From NCBI RefSeq assembly GCF_049994355.1, contig NZ_CP188257.1:1674001-1738000 (forward strand): a stretch of 64,000 nucleotides of DNA. The letters run 5' to 3'. This document shows positions 6,853 to 14,616 of this stretch, in pieces. A program made the position numbers and the translations under genes. The notes under the pieces were generated by a model, which worked only from the letters and a program-made list of their open reading frames with translations, had not been told where the DNA came from and searched no databases. The DNA comes from Angustibacter sp049994355 (GTDB taxonomy: Bacteria; Actinomycetota; Actinomycetes; Actinomycetales; Angustibacteraceae). Position 1 is the first letter of the stretch. Each line of letters begins with the position of its first letter.

Positions 6853-8235
6853 TCACCACCTGGGCGTGATGGTCACTGCGTCCGGGTCGATGGCGCCGCG
6901 GCGGCCGCGGACCGCGACCCGGTTGACGACGACGTCGACGCTCTCGCGCAGCACGGTCCGCTGGGTCTCCAGCGGCCAGTCCGGCCACGACGCCGTGGGC
7001 GTGCTCATGTCGATGCCGGCCAGCACCGACGGCGCCCGCACCGCGCGGATCTTCCGCTCGGCCGCGGCGATCGCCGGGAGTAGCCGGCCCTCCACGCGTA
7101 CCAGCGACCCGGCGGTCAGCTCGCCGGCGGCCGCAGCGTCCTGGAACGTGGCCAGCCGGATGCGCAGCTGCTCGAGCTCGGCGACCGCCTCGCTGTCGCC
7201 GGCGTCATCGTCCAGGGGCGCGGTGACGTCGGCGCGCTGCTCGAGCAGCCAGAGCAGCCGGTCGACGACGAAGGGTTCGAGGAGCTCCTTGGAGCGGGCG
7301 ACGTGGTGGCCGGTGCCGCAGGCGTAGGACAGGTAGCCGCGGGGCTTGAGGACGTACATGGGGGAGCCGCAGACCCCGCAGGTGGCGATCCCGGACAGCA
7401 GGTGGTGGACGGAGGTGTCGGGGCGGCGGGGCCGGTCGGGGGAGCGGAGGGCGGCGTTGGCGGCGTCGAAGGTGGCCTGGTCGACGATGGCGGGCCAGGC
7501 GGCGTCGCCGACGACCTCGCCGCGGTGGACGCGCTTGCCGAGGTAGGTGGGGGAGGTGACGATGCGGCGGACGGTGGTGGTCTGCCACCCGTACTTGCCG
7601 GGCCGCGGCTTGGCGACGCCCTCGGCGTCCAGGGCCTGGGCGATGGCGTAGAGCGGCTTGCCGGCGATGACGTCGGCGTGGATGCGCCGCACGACCTGGG
7701 CGGTGGGCTCGTCGACGAGCTGGGTGGGGCGGCGGTGTTCGTCGTACTCGCGGCGGTAGCCGTAGGGGATTTTCCCGTGGGGTGCGCCGTCGCGGGCTCT
7801 GGCTCGGGTGGAGCGTTGGACGCGTTCGGAGATCCGCGCGGACTCGTCCTCGGACAGCAGGGCGTCCAGTCCGGTGCGGAACCGGTCCTCACGCTTGGCC
7901 AGGTCGTACACCGTGCCGGAGTACGCCCACAGGACGCCGCGGCGGGCGCAGAGGTCGCGGAGCATGGCGTAGACGGCCAGGTCGCGGGTGGCGCGCGAGC
8001 TTTCCCAGGTGATCAGGATGTCGAAGGCGCCGGTCTCGATGAGGTCGACGACTTCGGGCCAGCGTTCGCGGGTGCCGCGGGCGAAGCGTGACGCGGACCC
8101 CTTCTCGTCGATAACGTGCGTGACCGTCCAGCCTTCTCGGGTCGCCCAGGCCTTGGACTCGAGGATCTGCTCGTCGACGGACCTGCTCTGGCCGTCGGGG
8201 TCGAGGCTGACTCGGGCGAAGATTCCAGCACGCAT
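6853..8235 (-). CDS. int: Large serine recombinase (integrase)
   Basis: A 460-residue site-specific recombinase. Residues 1-150 form the resolvase catalytic domain with nucleophile Ser10 (FARVS). A recombinase domain follows from about residue 155 (HGKIPYGYRREY), then a zinc-ribbon (CGVCGSP near 284, CGTGH near 306) and a C-terminal coiled-coil region. This order matches large serine integrases such as phiC31 and A118. These cut short att sites through a 2-base crossover without host factors and need a directionality factor for excision. The gene abuts the comEC junction. No good ribosome-binding site precedes the ATG. Convergent with the MmpS-like gene. Confidence 0.93.
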   Translation of the reverse strand: MRAGIFARVSLDPDGQSRSVDEQILESKAWATREGWTVTHVIDEKGSASRFARGTRERWPEVVDLIETGAFDILITWESSRATRDLAVYAMLRDLCARRGVLWAYSGTVYDLAKREDRFRTGLDALLSEDESARISERVQRSTRARARDGAPHGKIPYGYRREYDEHRRPTQLVDEPTAQVVRRIHADVIAGKPLYAIAQALDAEGVAKPRPGKYGWQTTTVRRIVTSPTYLGKRVHRGEVVGDAAWPAIVDQATFDAANAALRSPDRPRRPDTSVHHLLSGIATCGVCGSPMYVLKPRGYLSYACGTGHHVARSKELLEPFVVDRLLWLLEQRADVTAPLDDDAGDSEAVAELEQLRIRLATFQDAAAAGELTAGSLVRVEGRLLPAIAAAERKIRAVRAPSVLAGIDMSTPTASWPDWPLETQRTVLRESVDVVVNRVAVRGRRGAIDPDAVTITPRW

Positions 8236-8275
8236 GGAGTCATCTTAGAGACAAGCGGTTGACGGCACGAACGTC
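8236..8275. other. Attachment-site junction between element and comEC
   Basis: Reading plus-strand in the comEC frame, a TAG at 8246-8248 is followed by codons for R-Q-A-V-D-G-T-N-V-T-I-I. From about GTT at 8258 this becomes the conserved ComEC competence-domain motif (AVSG-x-N-V in intact homologues), so the crossover lies roughly within 8255-8275. The Asp where Ser is expected suggests the element's own bases begin just left of the GGC codon. The exact core cannot be fixed without the other junction. Confidence 0.7.
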
Positions 8276-8290
8276 ACCATCATCTGCTCG

Positions 8291-9931
8291 ATGGCACTCG
8301 CGCTTGCCCGTGGGCTGGGGCTGGGCCGGCGGTCTCGACTGGTCGCCGCGGGTGCCCTGCTGGCGGGTTTCGTCGCTCTGGCTCGGCCCGAGCCCTCGGT
8401 TCTGCGGGCTGCGGTGATGGGTGCCATCGGTCTGCTCGCCATCGGGTCGGCGCGCCGCCGCGCGGCAGTACCGGCGCTGGCCGCCGCAGTGGTCGGTCTG
8501 CTCGTGGTCGACCCGTGGCTGTCCCGGTCCTACGGTTTCGCGTTGTCGGTTCTCGCCACCCTCGGCCTGCTGCTATTCGCGGCCCGCTGGACGCGCGCGT
8601 GGTCTCGTCGTCTGCCGGGGCCGCTCGCGCTCGCCCTGGCCGTGCCGCTGGCCGCCCAGATCACCTGCACCCCGGTGATCGTGCTGCTGTCCGGCCAGAT
8701 CAGCCTGGTGGCGCTGCCCGCAAACGTGCTCGCCGAGCCGTGCGTGGCACCGGCCACCGTGATCGGGCTCGCCGCGGCGCTGGCCTCGCAGGCGTCGGCG
8801 CCGGCTGCGCAGCTGCTGGCGCAACTCGCCGGCCTGTCCTGCCGGGTGATCGCCGCCGTCGCTCGTGCCCTGGCCCAGTTGCCCGGCGGGCAGCTCGCCT
8901 GGCCGTCGGACGCCCGCGGCGTGCTGACCCTGACCGCGCTCACCCTGCTGTCGCTGCTCGTCGGGCCGACGCTGCTGGCCCGCTGGCGGCGGCCCGGGCG
9001 CGGGGGCGTGCCGGCTCGCGCCGCGTCCCGGCTGGGCTGGGCGGTCGGTGCACTGTCCGTCGGCGGGCTGGTGGCGGCAGCGGCCGGACTGCCGCTGCCC
9101 GCGCCGGGTGCGGCCGCGTGGCCCCCGGCGGGCTGGGTACTGGTGGCCTGCGACGTGGGACAGGGCGACGCGCTGGTGCTGGCCACCGGTCCGCACCGTG
9201 CCGTCCTGGTGGACGCCGGGCCTGCACCAGAGGCGGTTGACGACTGCCTGACCCGGCTGGGGGTACGGCAGTTGGACACAGTGGTGCTGACGCACTTCCA
9301 CGCCGATCACGTGGGCGGCCTGGCCGGCGCGCTGCGCGGGCGCCGGGTCGGCGGCCTCGTCGTCACCATCATCGACGACCCGGCCGAGCAGGCCCGTCGG
9401 GTCCGGGAGCTGGCAGCTCGGCTCGCCGTGCCGGTGCGCACCGTGGTGGACGGGGAGCAGGTCACTGACGGGCCGGTGAGCTGGCAGGTGCTCTGGCCGC
9501 AGCGGGTGGTGCACGACGGGTCCGTGCCGAACAACGCAAGCATCGTGCTGCGGGTGCGGTCGGCGGGTCTGCGCCTGCTGCTGCTCGGCGACGTCGAACC
9601 GGCGGCTGCTCGCGCGGTCGCGGCCCGGTCCGCCGCCCTGCCCGAAGGGCCGCAGGTCGACGTCCTGAAGGTCGCCCACCACGGCTCGGGCCTGCAGGAC
9701 CGCGACCTGCTCGCGGCGGCGCGGCCACGGCTGGCGCTGATCAGCGTGGGGGAGGGCAACGACTACGGTCACCCGGCAGCCTCGCTGCTGCGCACGCTGG
9801 CCGGCCAGGGCGCCACCGTGGCCCGGACCGACGAGCGGGGTGACCTGGCTGTCGTGTCCCAGCACGGCCGGCTCGCCCTGGCGACCTCCGGTCCGCACCG
9901 GCACGAGCCGCACGGCCAGGTCAGCCGATGA
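8291..9931 (+). CDS. comEC: ComEC/Rec2 DNA-uptake channel, 3' part, interrupted by the element
   Basis: A 546-residue remnant of ComEC, the inner-membrane channel for single-stranded DNA in transformation. It keeps the second half of the competence domain (several transmembrane helices, starting within LALARGLGLGRRSRL). The complete C-terminal metallo-beta-lactamase domain also remains: DVGQGDALV near residue 289, LTHFHADHVGG near 335, VAHHGSG near 461. The N-terminal OB domain and first channel helices are missing; they should lie beyond the other end of the element. The first in-frame start is an ATG without a Shine-Dalgarno sequence. Intact homologues are about 750-850 residues. Precise excision would restore the gene. 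Confidence 0.9.
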   Translation: MALALARGLGLGRRSRLVAAGALLAGFVALARPEPSVLRAAVMGAIGLLAIGSARRRAAVPALAAAVVGLLVVDPWLSRSYGFALSVLATLGLLLFAARWTRAWSRRLPGPLALALAVPLAAQITCTPVIVLLSGQISLVALPANVLAEPCVAPATVIGLAAALASQASAPAAQLLAQLAGLSCRVIAAVARALAQLPGGQLAWPSDARGVLTLTALTLLSLLVGPTLLARWRRPGRGGVPARAASRLGWAVGALSVGGLVAAAAGLPLPAPGAAAWPPAGWVLVACDVGQGDALVLATGPHRAVLVDAGPAPEAVDDCLTRLGVRQLDTVVLTHFHADHVGGLAGALRGRRVGGLVVTIIDDPAEQARRVRELAARLAVPVRTVVDGEQVTDGPVSWQVLWPQRVVHDGSVPNNASIVLRVRSAGLRLLLLGDVEPAAARAVAARSAALPEGPQVDVLKVAHHGSGLQDRDLLAAARPRLALISVGEGNDYGHPAASLLRTLAGQGATVARTDERGDLAVVSQHGRLALATSGPHRHEPHGQVSR

Positions 9932-9936
9932 CCAGG

Positions 9937-10392
9937 TTAGAGGGTGTGACCACCCGAGCGGCTCAACGAGAGGTCGACGTACTCGGCGCCGCCCTCCGTG
10001 ACGGTGTAGCGGTCGTGCTCGACGAACCCGTGCCTGAGGGCGAACCGCAAGCCGGCGTCATTGGCGGCCAGGACCACCGTCTCAACCCGATCGACGCCCA
10101 GCGCGGCGGCCTCGGACAGGATCCAGGCTGCGTACTCGGTGCCGTAGCCGCGCCCCCGGTGCTCCGGCAACACCCGCACGATGACGGTCACCTTGCGCTG
10201 ACCGCTGGTCGGCGGGCGAAGCGTAGCGTTACCGACGACGACCCCGTCGACGTAGCCCAGCGTGAGGCGGTTGCGGGTCAGCCGTTCGCGCACGTCGTCC
10301 AGCGACAGCGGGCTGGGCGCGATCACGCGGTTGTGGATCTCTCGCCACAATGCCGCGGTCTGCTCCGTCACCGGGACGACGTCCAGGGCCAC
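9937..10392 (-). CDS. GNAT-family N-acetyltransferase
   Basis: A 151-residue single-domain GNAT enzyme that transfers an acetyl group from acetyl-CoA to an unknown amine. The acetyl-CoA pyrophosphate loop is visible as VLPEHRGRGYGTEYAAW around residues 75-90, and the C-terminal NDAGLRFALRHGF segment is typical of the fold. The start is GTG. It is convergent with comEC, five bases from its stop. The substrate cannot be read from the sequence. Confidence 0.85.
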   Translation of the reverse strand: MALDVVPVTEQTAALWREIHNRVIAPSPLSLDDVRERLTRNRLTLGYVDGVVVGNATLRPPTSGQRKVTVIVRVLPEHRGRGYGTEYAAWILSEAAALGVDRVETVVLAANDAGLRFALRHGFVEHDRYTVTEGGAEYVDLSLSRSGGHTL

Positions 10393-10435
10393 AGCGGCAG
10401 GTTAGTCGGCGCTGCCCCTGCCCGGTGCACGCCGG

Positions 10436-10927
10436 TCAGCCGGTGACCTCGCGCAGGGTGCCGTCGCCGACGTCGAACACGAAACCGCGGACCTGGTCCG
10501 TGTGCGGCACGAACGGGCTGGACCGGATGACCTCGATCGACTTCCGGACGTCGGCGTCCAGGTCGTCGAACGCGTGCGCCGTCCACGTCGGCTCGGCGCC
10601 GGTGTCCTCGCGCAGGATTCCGCTGAACTGCTCGTCGGTGAAGGTGAGCATCCCGCAGTCGGTGTGGTGCACGAGCAGGATCTCGCGGGTGCCCAGCAGC
10701 CGCTGGCTGATCGCCAGAGAGCGGATCGCGTCGTCCGACGCGACCCCGCCCGCATTGCGGATGACGTGCGCCTCGCCCTCCGCGATCCCCAGCACCCGCG
10801 CCACGTCCAGGCGGGCGTCCATGCAGGCCAGGACGGCGATCTGCTTCGAGGGCGGCAGTGGCAGCGGGCCGCTGAAGCCCGTGGCGTACGCCGCGTTGTT
10901 CTCCAGGTACTCGTCGGTGACGGACAT
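10436..10927 (-). CDS. Beta-class carbonic anhydrase
   Basis: A 163-residue zinc enzyme for CO2/bicarbonate interconversion. Zinc and catalytic residues are visible as C35-x-D37-x-R39 (ACMDARLD) and H88-x-x-C91 (HHTDCGM). The length fits the short mycobacterial Rv1284-like subgroup. The chosen ATG has GGGAG six bases upstream; a longer frame of 13 residues lacks one. It probably supplies bicarbonate for carboxylases. It is divergent from holA, and the two starts are about 130 bases apart. Confidence 0.92.
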   Translation of the reverse strand: MSVTDEYLENNAAYATGFSGPLPLPPSKQIAVLACMDARLDVARVLGIAEGEAHVIRNAGGVASDDAIRSLAISQRLLGTREILLVHHTDCGMLTFTDEQFSGILREDTGAEPTWTAHAFDDLDADVRKSIEVIRSSPFVPHTDQVRGFVFDVGDGTLREVTG

Positions 10928-11043
10928 GAAAACTCCCAAAGGTCGGTCTGGACGGACGCGCCCCACCCGCGCCCCAGCCTTCGCCCAACGGTGCGTTCGG
11001 GCAAGGGTCCGGGCCGCCGTCCCAGGATGTGGGAGCCCGGCGA

Positions 11044-11056
11044 TACCGTCGCCGTC
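11044..11056 (+). promoter_or_regulatory. -10 element of a leaderless holA promoter
   Basis: TACCGT (11044-11049) matches the actinobacterial TAnnnT -10 motif and ends seven bases before the ATG. Transcription would start at or next to the start codon. No ribosome-binding site is present, which agrees with a leaderless mRNA. Confidence 0.55.
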
Positions 11057-12118
11057 ATGACCCCGCCAGCCAGCCGCGCCGCACCCCCCTCAGCCGGGTC
11101 GGGGGACGGCGACCCCGCAGGTCCGCTGCACCTGGTCAGCGGGCCGGAGGAGCTGCTCGCCGACCGCGCCGTCGAACGGGTGGTTGGCGCCGCCCGCGCC
11201 CGTGAGCCGGGGGTCTCGGTGGTCCAGGTCGAGCCGGTCGGCTATGCGAGCGGTGACCTTGCGGCGCATGCGGCCCCTTCCTTGTTCGGTGAGGGCACGG
11301 TGCTCGTGCTGCACGGGCTGGAGGAAGCACCCGACGAGCTGCTGGAGGACGCGAAGGCGCTGGTGCTCGCGCCCGACCCGGACGTCGTCCTCGTCCTGCG
11401 CCACCGCAGCGGCCAGCGCGGCAAAGGACTGCTGGACGCGGCGAAGAAGGCCGGCGCGGCCGTGCACGACTGCCCCAAACTCACCTCGGACGCCGAGAAG
11501 ACCAGCTTCGTGCAGCACGAGTTCCGTCGAGCCGGGCGGCGGATCGCGCCCGAGGCCGTAGTCGCGGTAGTCGAGGCGGTCGGTCAGGACGTGCGCGAGC
11601 TCGCCGCCGCTTGCGCTCAGCTGATGGCTGACACGCTGCCGGCCGACGGTGACCCACGCGACGCCGAGACCGTGGAGGTCGATGTCGTGGAGCGGTACTA
11701 CGGCGGGCGGATCGAGGCGACCGGGTTCAAGGTGGCCGACGCAGCCATCGCCGGGCAGACCGATCAGGCCCTTGGCCTGCTTCGGCACGCGCTGGGCTCC
11801 GGGGTCGACCCGGTGCCGATCGTCGCGGTGCTGGCGATGGGGCTGCGCTCGCTGGCCAAGGTGTCCACCGTCGGGTCCATGCGCTCGGCGGACGCCGCGC
11901 GGGATCTGGGCATGGCCCCGTGGCAGGTCGACAAGGCTCGTCGCCAGCTGCGCGCCTGGTCGCCGCGAGGGCTCGCCGCGGCCATCGAGGCGGTCGCGGC
12001 GGCCGACCTCGCGGTCAAGGGCGGGCTGCCGAGCAAGGGACGTCGAGCTGGTGACCCGGTCTACGCGGTCGAGAAGGCCGTGCTGGAGATCGGGCGCGCC
12101 CAGCGCGACCGGCCCTGA
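11057..12118 (+). CDS. holA: DNA polymerase III subunit delta
   Basis: A 353-residue clamp-loader delta subunit, which opens the beta sliding clamp during replication. The N-terminal domain carries LVSGPEELLADRAV, the actinobacterial equivalent of the delta nucleotide-fold start. A middle AAA+-like region without a working Walker A follows. The C-terminal collar domain includes LRHALGSGVDPVPIVAVL and ARDLGMAPWQVDKARRQL. Its position directly after comEC and before rpsT is conserved in actinobacteria. The ATG fits a leaderless transcript. Confidence 0.92.
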   Translation: MTPPASRAAPPSAGSGDGDPAGPLHLVSGPEELLADRAVERVVGAARAREPGVSVVQVEPVGYASGDLAAHAAPSLFGEGTVLVLHGLEEAPDELLEDAKALVLAPDPDVVLVLRHRSGQRGKGLLDAAKKAGAAVHDCPKLTSDAEKTSFVQHEFRRAGRRIAPEAVVAVVEAVGQDVRELAAACAQLMADTLPADGDPRDAETVEVDVVERYYGGRIEATGFKVADAAIAGQTDQALGLLRHALGSGVDPVPIVAVLAMGLRSLAKVSTVGSMRSADAARDLGMAPWQVDKARRQLRAWSPRGLAAAIEAVAAADLAVKGGLPSKGRRAGDPVYAVEKAVLEIGRAQRDRP

Positions 12119-12142
12119 CCCTCAGCAGACACCGGGAACGCC

Positions 12143-12176
12143 GAAGGCGCCGGCCCCGAGGGGGTCCGGCGCCTTC
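12143..12176. terminator. Bidirectional terminator between holA and rpsT
   Basis: A perfect 11-bp stem, GAAGGCGCCGG with CCGGCGCCTTC, encloses a 12-base loop between two convergent genes. Both arms are bordered by short A/T-containing sequence. Convergent placement supports use from both sides. Confidence 0.8.
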
Positions 12177-12196
12177 GAGGCGCTGGTGCTGCTAGC

Positions 12197-12457
12197 TCAG
12201 AGCGCGGCGGCCTTGGACGCCAGGGCAGACTTGCGGTTCGCTGCCTGGTTCTTGTGGATGACGCCCTTGCTCACGGCCTTGTCGAGCTTGCGGGACGCCA
12301 CGGCCACGGCCTGCTGGGCCTGGGCGGCGTCGCCGGACTCGATGGCGGTGCGCGCGTTGCGGATGTGGGTGCGCAGCTCGCTCTTGACCGCCTTGTTGCG
12401 CTCGGTGCGCTTGAGGTTGGTCAGGTTGCGCTTGATCTGGGACTTGATGTTCGCCAC
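12197..12457 (-). CDS. rpsT: 30S ribosomal protein S20
   Basis: An 86-residue basic helical protein that binds the 5' domain and helix 44 of 16S rRNA. The family start MANIKSQIKRNLTN, the NKAVKSELRTHIRNA segment and the C-terminal GVIHKNQAANRKSALA are all present. The start is GTG with GAGAGAG upstream. Location next to holA is conserved. Confidence 0.97.
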   Translation of the reverse strand: MANIKSQIKRNLTNLKRTERNKAVKSELRTHIRNARTAIESGDAAQAQQAVAVASRKLDKAVSKGVIHKNQAANRKSALASKAAAL

Positions 12458-12626
12458 GGATGAACTCTCTCGGTTCGCTCGTCAAATAGGTCGGTTGAGG
12501 GCGTCGAGCCGCTCCGGGACCGAGGTGATGGGGATCACCTGTGGCGGAGCCGCTCCGAGCACGCACGACCTGGGCGTGCACGCAAGGGTCAAGGTTACCA
12601 GCGCACGGCCGCCCGGCCAAAAGCGC

Positions 12627-13091
12627 TCAGTGCCAGCCCCGGCACTCGCGCAGCGCCCGCGCGACCTGGTCGAACCGCGCGCGGTCCAGCTGCGCGCCGG
12701 TCCGGCGCACCTGCGACGGCGCGATCCGCAGCACCCGATCGGCCCGGACGAAGCTCGGCCGGCGCTGTGGGTCCCACTCGCCGCTGCCGATCCCGACCCA
12801 GGTGGTGCGGCGAGCCGCGGCGGGCGCGCGCGTGCGGTCGTGCGAGGTGAGCATCAGGGCGAGCAGCCACGCGTCGTCCCGGCCGACCACCAGCACCGGA
12901 CGGTCCTTGCCCCGCGAGTGGTCCTCCTCGAACGGCACCCAGGCCCAGACCACCTCTCCCGGGTCGGCCCGATCGTCCCGGCGCGGCGCGTAGACCGCCC
13001 GCGAGGTGCCGGTGAAGTCCCCCGGGTAGCGCGGCTGCCGGCGTCCGCCGAACAGGTTGCCGAACCAGCTGCGCAGTCCCCTCCAGGTCAC
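12627..13091 (-). CDS. PemK/MazF-like protein
   Basis: A 154-residue protein with the PemK/MazF barrel pattern: VYAPRRDDRADPGEVVWAWV, then RGKDRPVLVVGRD, then VLRIAPSQVRRTGAQL. MazF toxins are sequence-specific mRNA endoribonucleases. This member has an N-terminal extension of about 45 residues with a Trp/Arg-rich start, and no antitoxin gene is adjacent. Such stand-alone actinobacterial homologues are widely annotated as PemK-like, but toxicity is not established. The start is GTG. Confidence 0.8.
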   Translation of the reverse strand: MTWRGLRSWFGNLFGGRRQPRYPGDFTGTSRAVYAPRRDDRADPGEVVWAWVPFEEDHSRGKDRPVLVVGRDDAWLLALMLTSHDRTRAPAAARRTTWVGIGSGEWDPQRRPSFVRADRVLRIAPSQVRRTGAQLDRARFDQVARALRECRGWH

Positions 13092-13113
13092 TCGGGCGAC
13101 GGTACCCGGGCGG

Positions 13114-13350
13114 TCACTCGCGCCTGCGCCGGACCCGTATCTGCGGGCGACTGGAAGGCTCCTTGGCCAGGTGTTCGGGCACCAGCCGTTCGGCCGGCAT
13201 CACGAACCCGTGCTTGAGGATGCAGGTCACGCGTGCGTGCTCGATGGGGCCATCCGTGCTGCCGAGCGTGAACCGCGCCACGACCTCGGCCAGCGCGTCG
13301 CACTCCGGGCACTGGGTGAGCTCCAGCGTGGTCTCGTCTCGTCCGGACAT
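13114..13350 (-). CDS. Small protein with a CxxC motif, function unknown
   Basis: A 78-residue protein with a CPEC knuckle near residue 14, a central Cys (HARVTCILKHGFVMP), and a very basic C-terminus (RPQIRVRRRRE). The ATG follows GGAGGGG by eight bases. Zinc binding through the cysteines is possible. No family name was recognised. Confidence 0.6.
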   Translation of the reverse strand: MSGRDETTLELTQCPECDALAEVVARFTLGSTDGPIEHARVTCILKHGFVMPAERLVPEHLAKEPSSRPQIRVRRRRE

Positions 13351-13458
13351 CGGATCGACCCCTCCTGCGCGGCCCGTCGGCGTCGACGACGCCAGTCCAC
13401 CGAACCGCTACAGGTAACAGAGCGCTCCCGGCGCTCCTGCGATACAGCCCGACCCCGG

Positions 13459-13650
13459 TCAGCTGGCCCGGTCGGTCCGCTGGACGTGCGCCTTGCTCAC
13501 TCTCACGGTCTGCCCGTCCTCGCACCGGACGGTGTGCCGGCTGCTGGTGTCGCCGCCGAGCTGCACCAACTGCGCCAGGTGTCCGCGATGCGCTCCGGCG
13601 ATGAGCCGTACGTCGTCCCCGACCTGCAGGGTGTGGTCCGTCACCGCCAT
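13459..13650 (-). CDS. Small KOW-like beta protein
   Basis: A 63-residue protein with the KOW-type pattern LQVGDDVRLIAGAHRGHLAQLV followed by a Ser-Arg-rich turn and TVRVSKAHVQR. The KOW fold binds RNA or protein in ribosomal and NusG-type proteins. The start ATG has GGGAGG upstream; the longer upstream frame is Arg/Pro-rich and unlikely. The assignment rests on pattern only. Confidence 0.55.
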   Translation of the reverse strand: MAVTDHTLQVGDDVRLIAGAHRGHLAQLVQLGGDTSSRHTVRCEDGQTVRVSKAHVQRTDRAS

Positions 13651-13773
13651 CGCGGCCTCCCGCCTCTCGTCAGGGCCCTTCGTAACCCAGGTGCCGTGGG
13701 GTTGCATCCGGCGGGCGCGCAATCGTTGCAGCGACCGTTGACGGTGCAAGCCGCAGCCGGTCAGGCTGGGCGG

Positions 13774-14127
13774 GTGCTCAACGCCAAGCAGCTGATGGAC
13801 CACTGCCTGTCCCTGCCGGGAGCGTGGTCGGACCAACCGTGGGAGGGCGACCACGTCGCCAAGGTGGGCGACAAGATCTTCGCCTTCATCGGCGAGACGT
13901 CCGTCGGCCTCAAATGCGGACGGAGCCGCGACGAGGCCGACGAGTGGTTGCGGCGCTACCCCGACGACGCGAGCGTGATGGCCTACATCGGTCGCTACGG
14001 CTGGAACACGCTGAAGCTGGGTGGCGCGATCACCGACGACGAGGTCCTGGAGGCCGTCGACACCTCCTACGCGGACGTCGTCGCCCGGCTGCCGAAGGCG
14101 AAGCGGCCGCCGCAGCCCGGCAGCTGA
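13774..14127 (+). CDS. MmcQ/YjbR family protein
   Basis: A 117-residue protein of the YjbR/MmcQ (CyaY-like fold) family. Typical features are CLSLPGAWSDQPWEGD at the start, KVGDKIFAFIG in the middle, and the YNTLKL-equivalent GWNTLKLGGAITDDEV near the end. Some relatives bind DNA, and the cellular role is unresolved. The start is a GTG. Upstream spacing suggests its own transcription unit. Confidence 0.85.
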   Translation: MLNAKQLMDHCLSLPGAWSDQPWEGDHVAKVGDKIFAFIGETSVGLKCGRSRDEADEWLRRYPDDASVMAYIGRYGWNTLKLGGAITDDEVLEAVDTSYADVVARLPKAKRPPQPGS

Positions 14128-14223
14128 CGTCGCAGGTCGTGTCGAGAACGTCGGCTCGGCTCCGACGTCTCACTGTGAGCGGCGCGAGCAGCGTGCCGGC
14201 CTGAGCAGCAGGAGACTGGTGTC

Positions 14224-14616
14224 ATGAAGTACGTGATCTTGATCCACGCAAACCCCGAGCCCTGGGGCCACCCGACGTCCATCTACAGCGCGGAGGCCAA
14301 GGCGATTCCGCAGGAGCAGCACGACGAGATGGCGCGGGACTTCGACGCGCTGCTGACCGAGATCTCCGAGTCCGGCGAGTTCGTGGTCGCCGAAGCGCTG
14401 GCCGACCCGTCGTCAGCCACCCTCTACGGCTGGAGCCCGCAGGGATACCTGGCCACCGAGGGTCCATATGCCGAGGCGAAGGAGCACCTGGCCGGCTTCT
14501 TCATGATCGACTGCGAGACCCGCGAGCGGGCCGAGCAGATCGCCGCGAGGTTCGCCCAGCCCGGTGGGGTGGTCGAGCTCCGGCCGGCCATGTGGCCGGG
14601 CGGCGATGACCGCTGA
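14224..14616 (+). CDS. YCII-related (DGPF) family protein
   Basis: A 130-residue YciI-like protein (MKYVILIHANPE at the start, GPYAEAKEHLAGFFMIDC in the middle). The family's DGPF motif appears here as EGPY. In many bacteria DGPF proteins are encoded next to ECF42-group sigma factors, and that gene follows here with an 11-base overlap. The start has AGGAGA upstream. The biochemical function is unknown. The linkage suggests they act together. Confidence 0.88.
   Translation: MKYVILIHANPEPWGHPTSIYSAEAKAIPQEQHDEMARDFDALLTEISESGEFVVAEALADPSSATLYGWSPQGYLATEGPYAEAKEHLAGFFMIDCETRERAEQIAARFAQPGGVVELRPAMWPGGDDR

Larger units (their letters stand above)
1..8275. mobile_element. Integrative element (probable prophage), right part, inserted in comEC
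   Basis: A run of phage-like genes ends in a large serine recombinase whose start codon lies about 25 bases from the resumption of the comEC reading frame. The layout is a leftward early operon (5042 to 82) divergent from a repressor-like gene, then accessory genes and the integrase at the border, as in temperate actinophages. The left end, any structural or lysis genes and the other attachment site lie outside the window, so prophage versus integrative plasmid cannot be decided. Seen: gene order and junction. Inferred: mobility and prophage nature. Confidence 0.85.

Noticed and set aside
8258..8275. tRNA gene as the integration target
   Set aside because: The junction lies in comEC coding sequence and no tRNA-like fold was seen; serine integrases commonly use protein genes.
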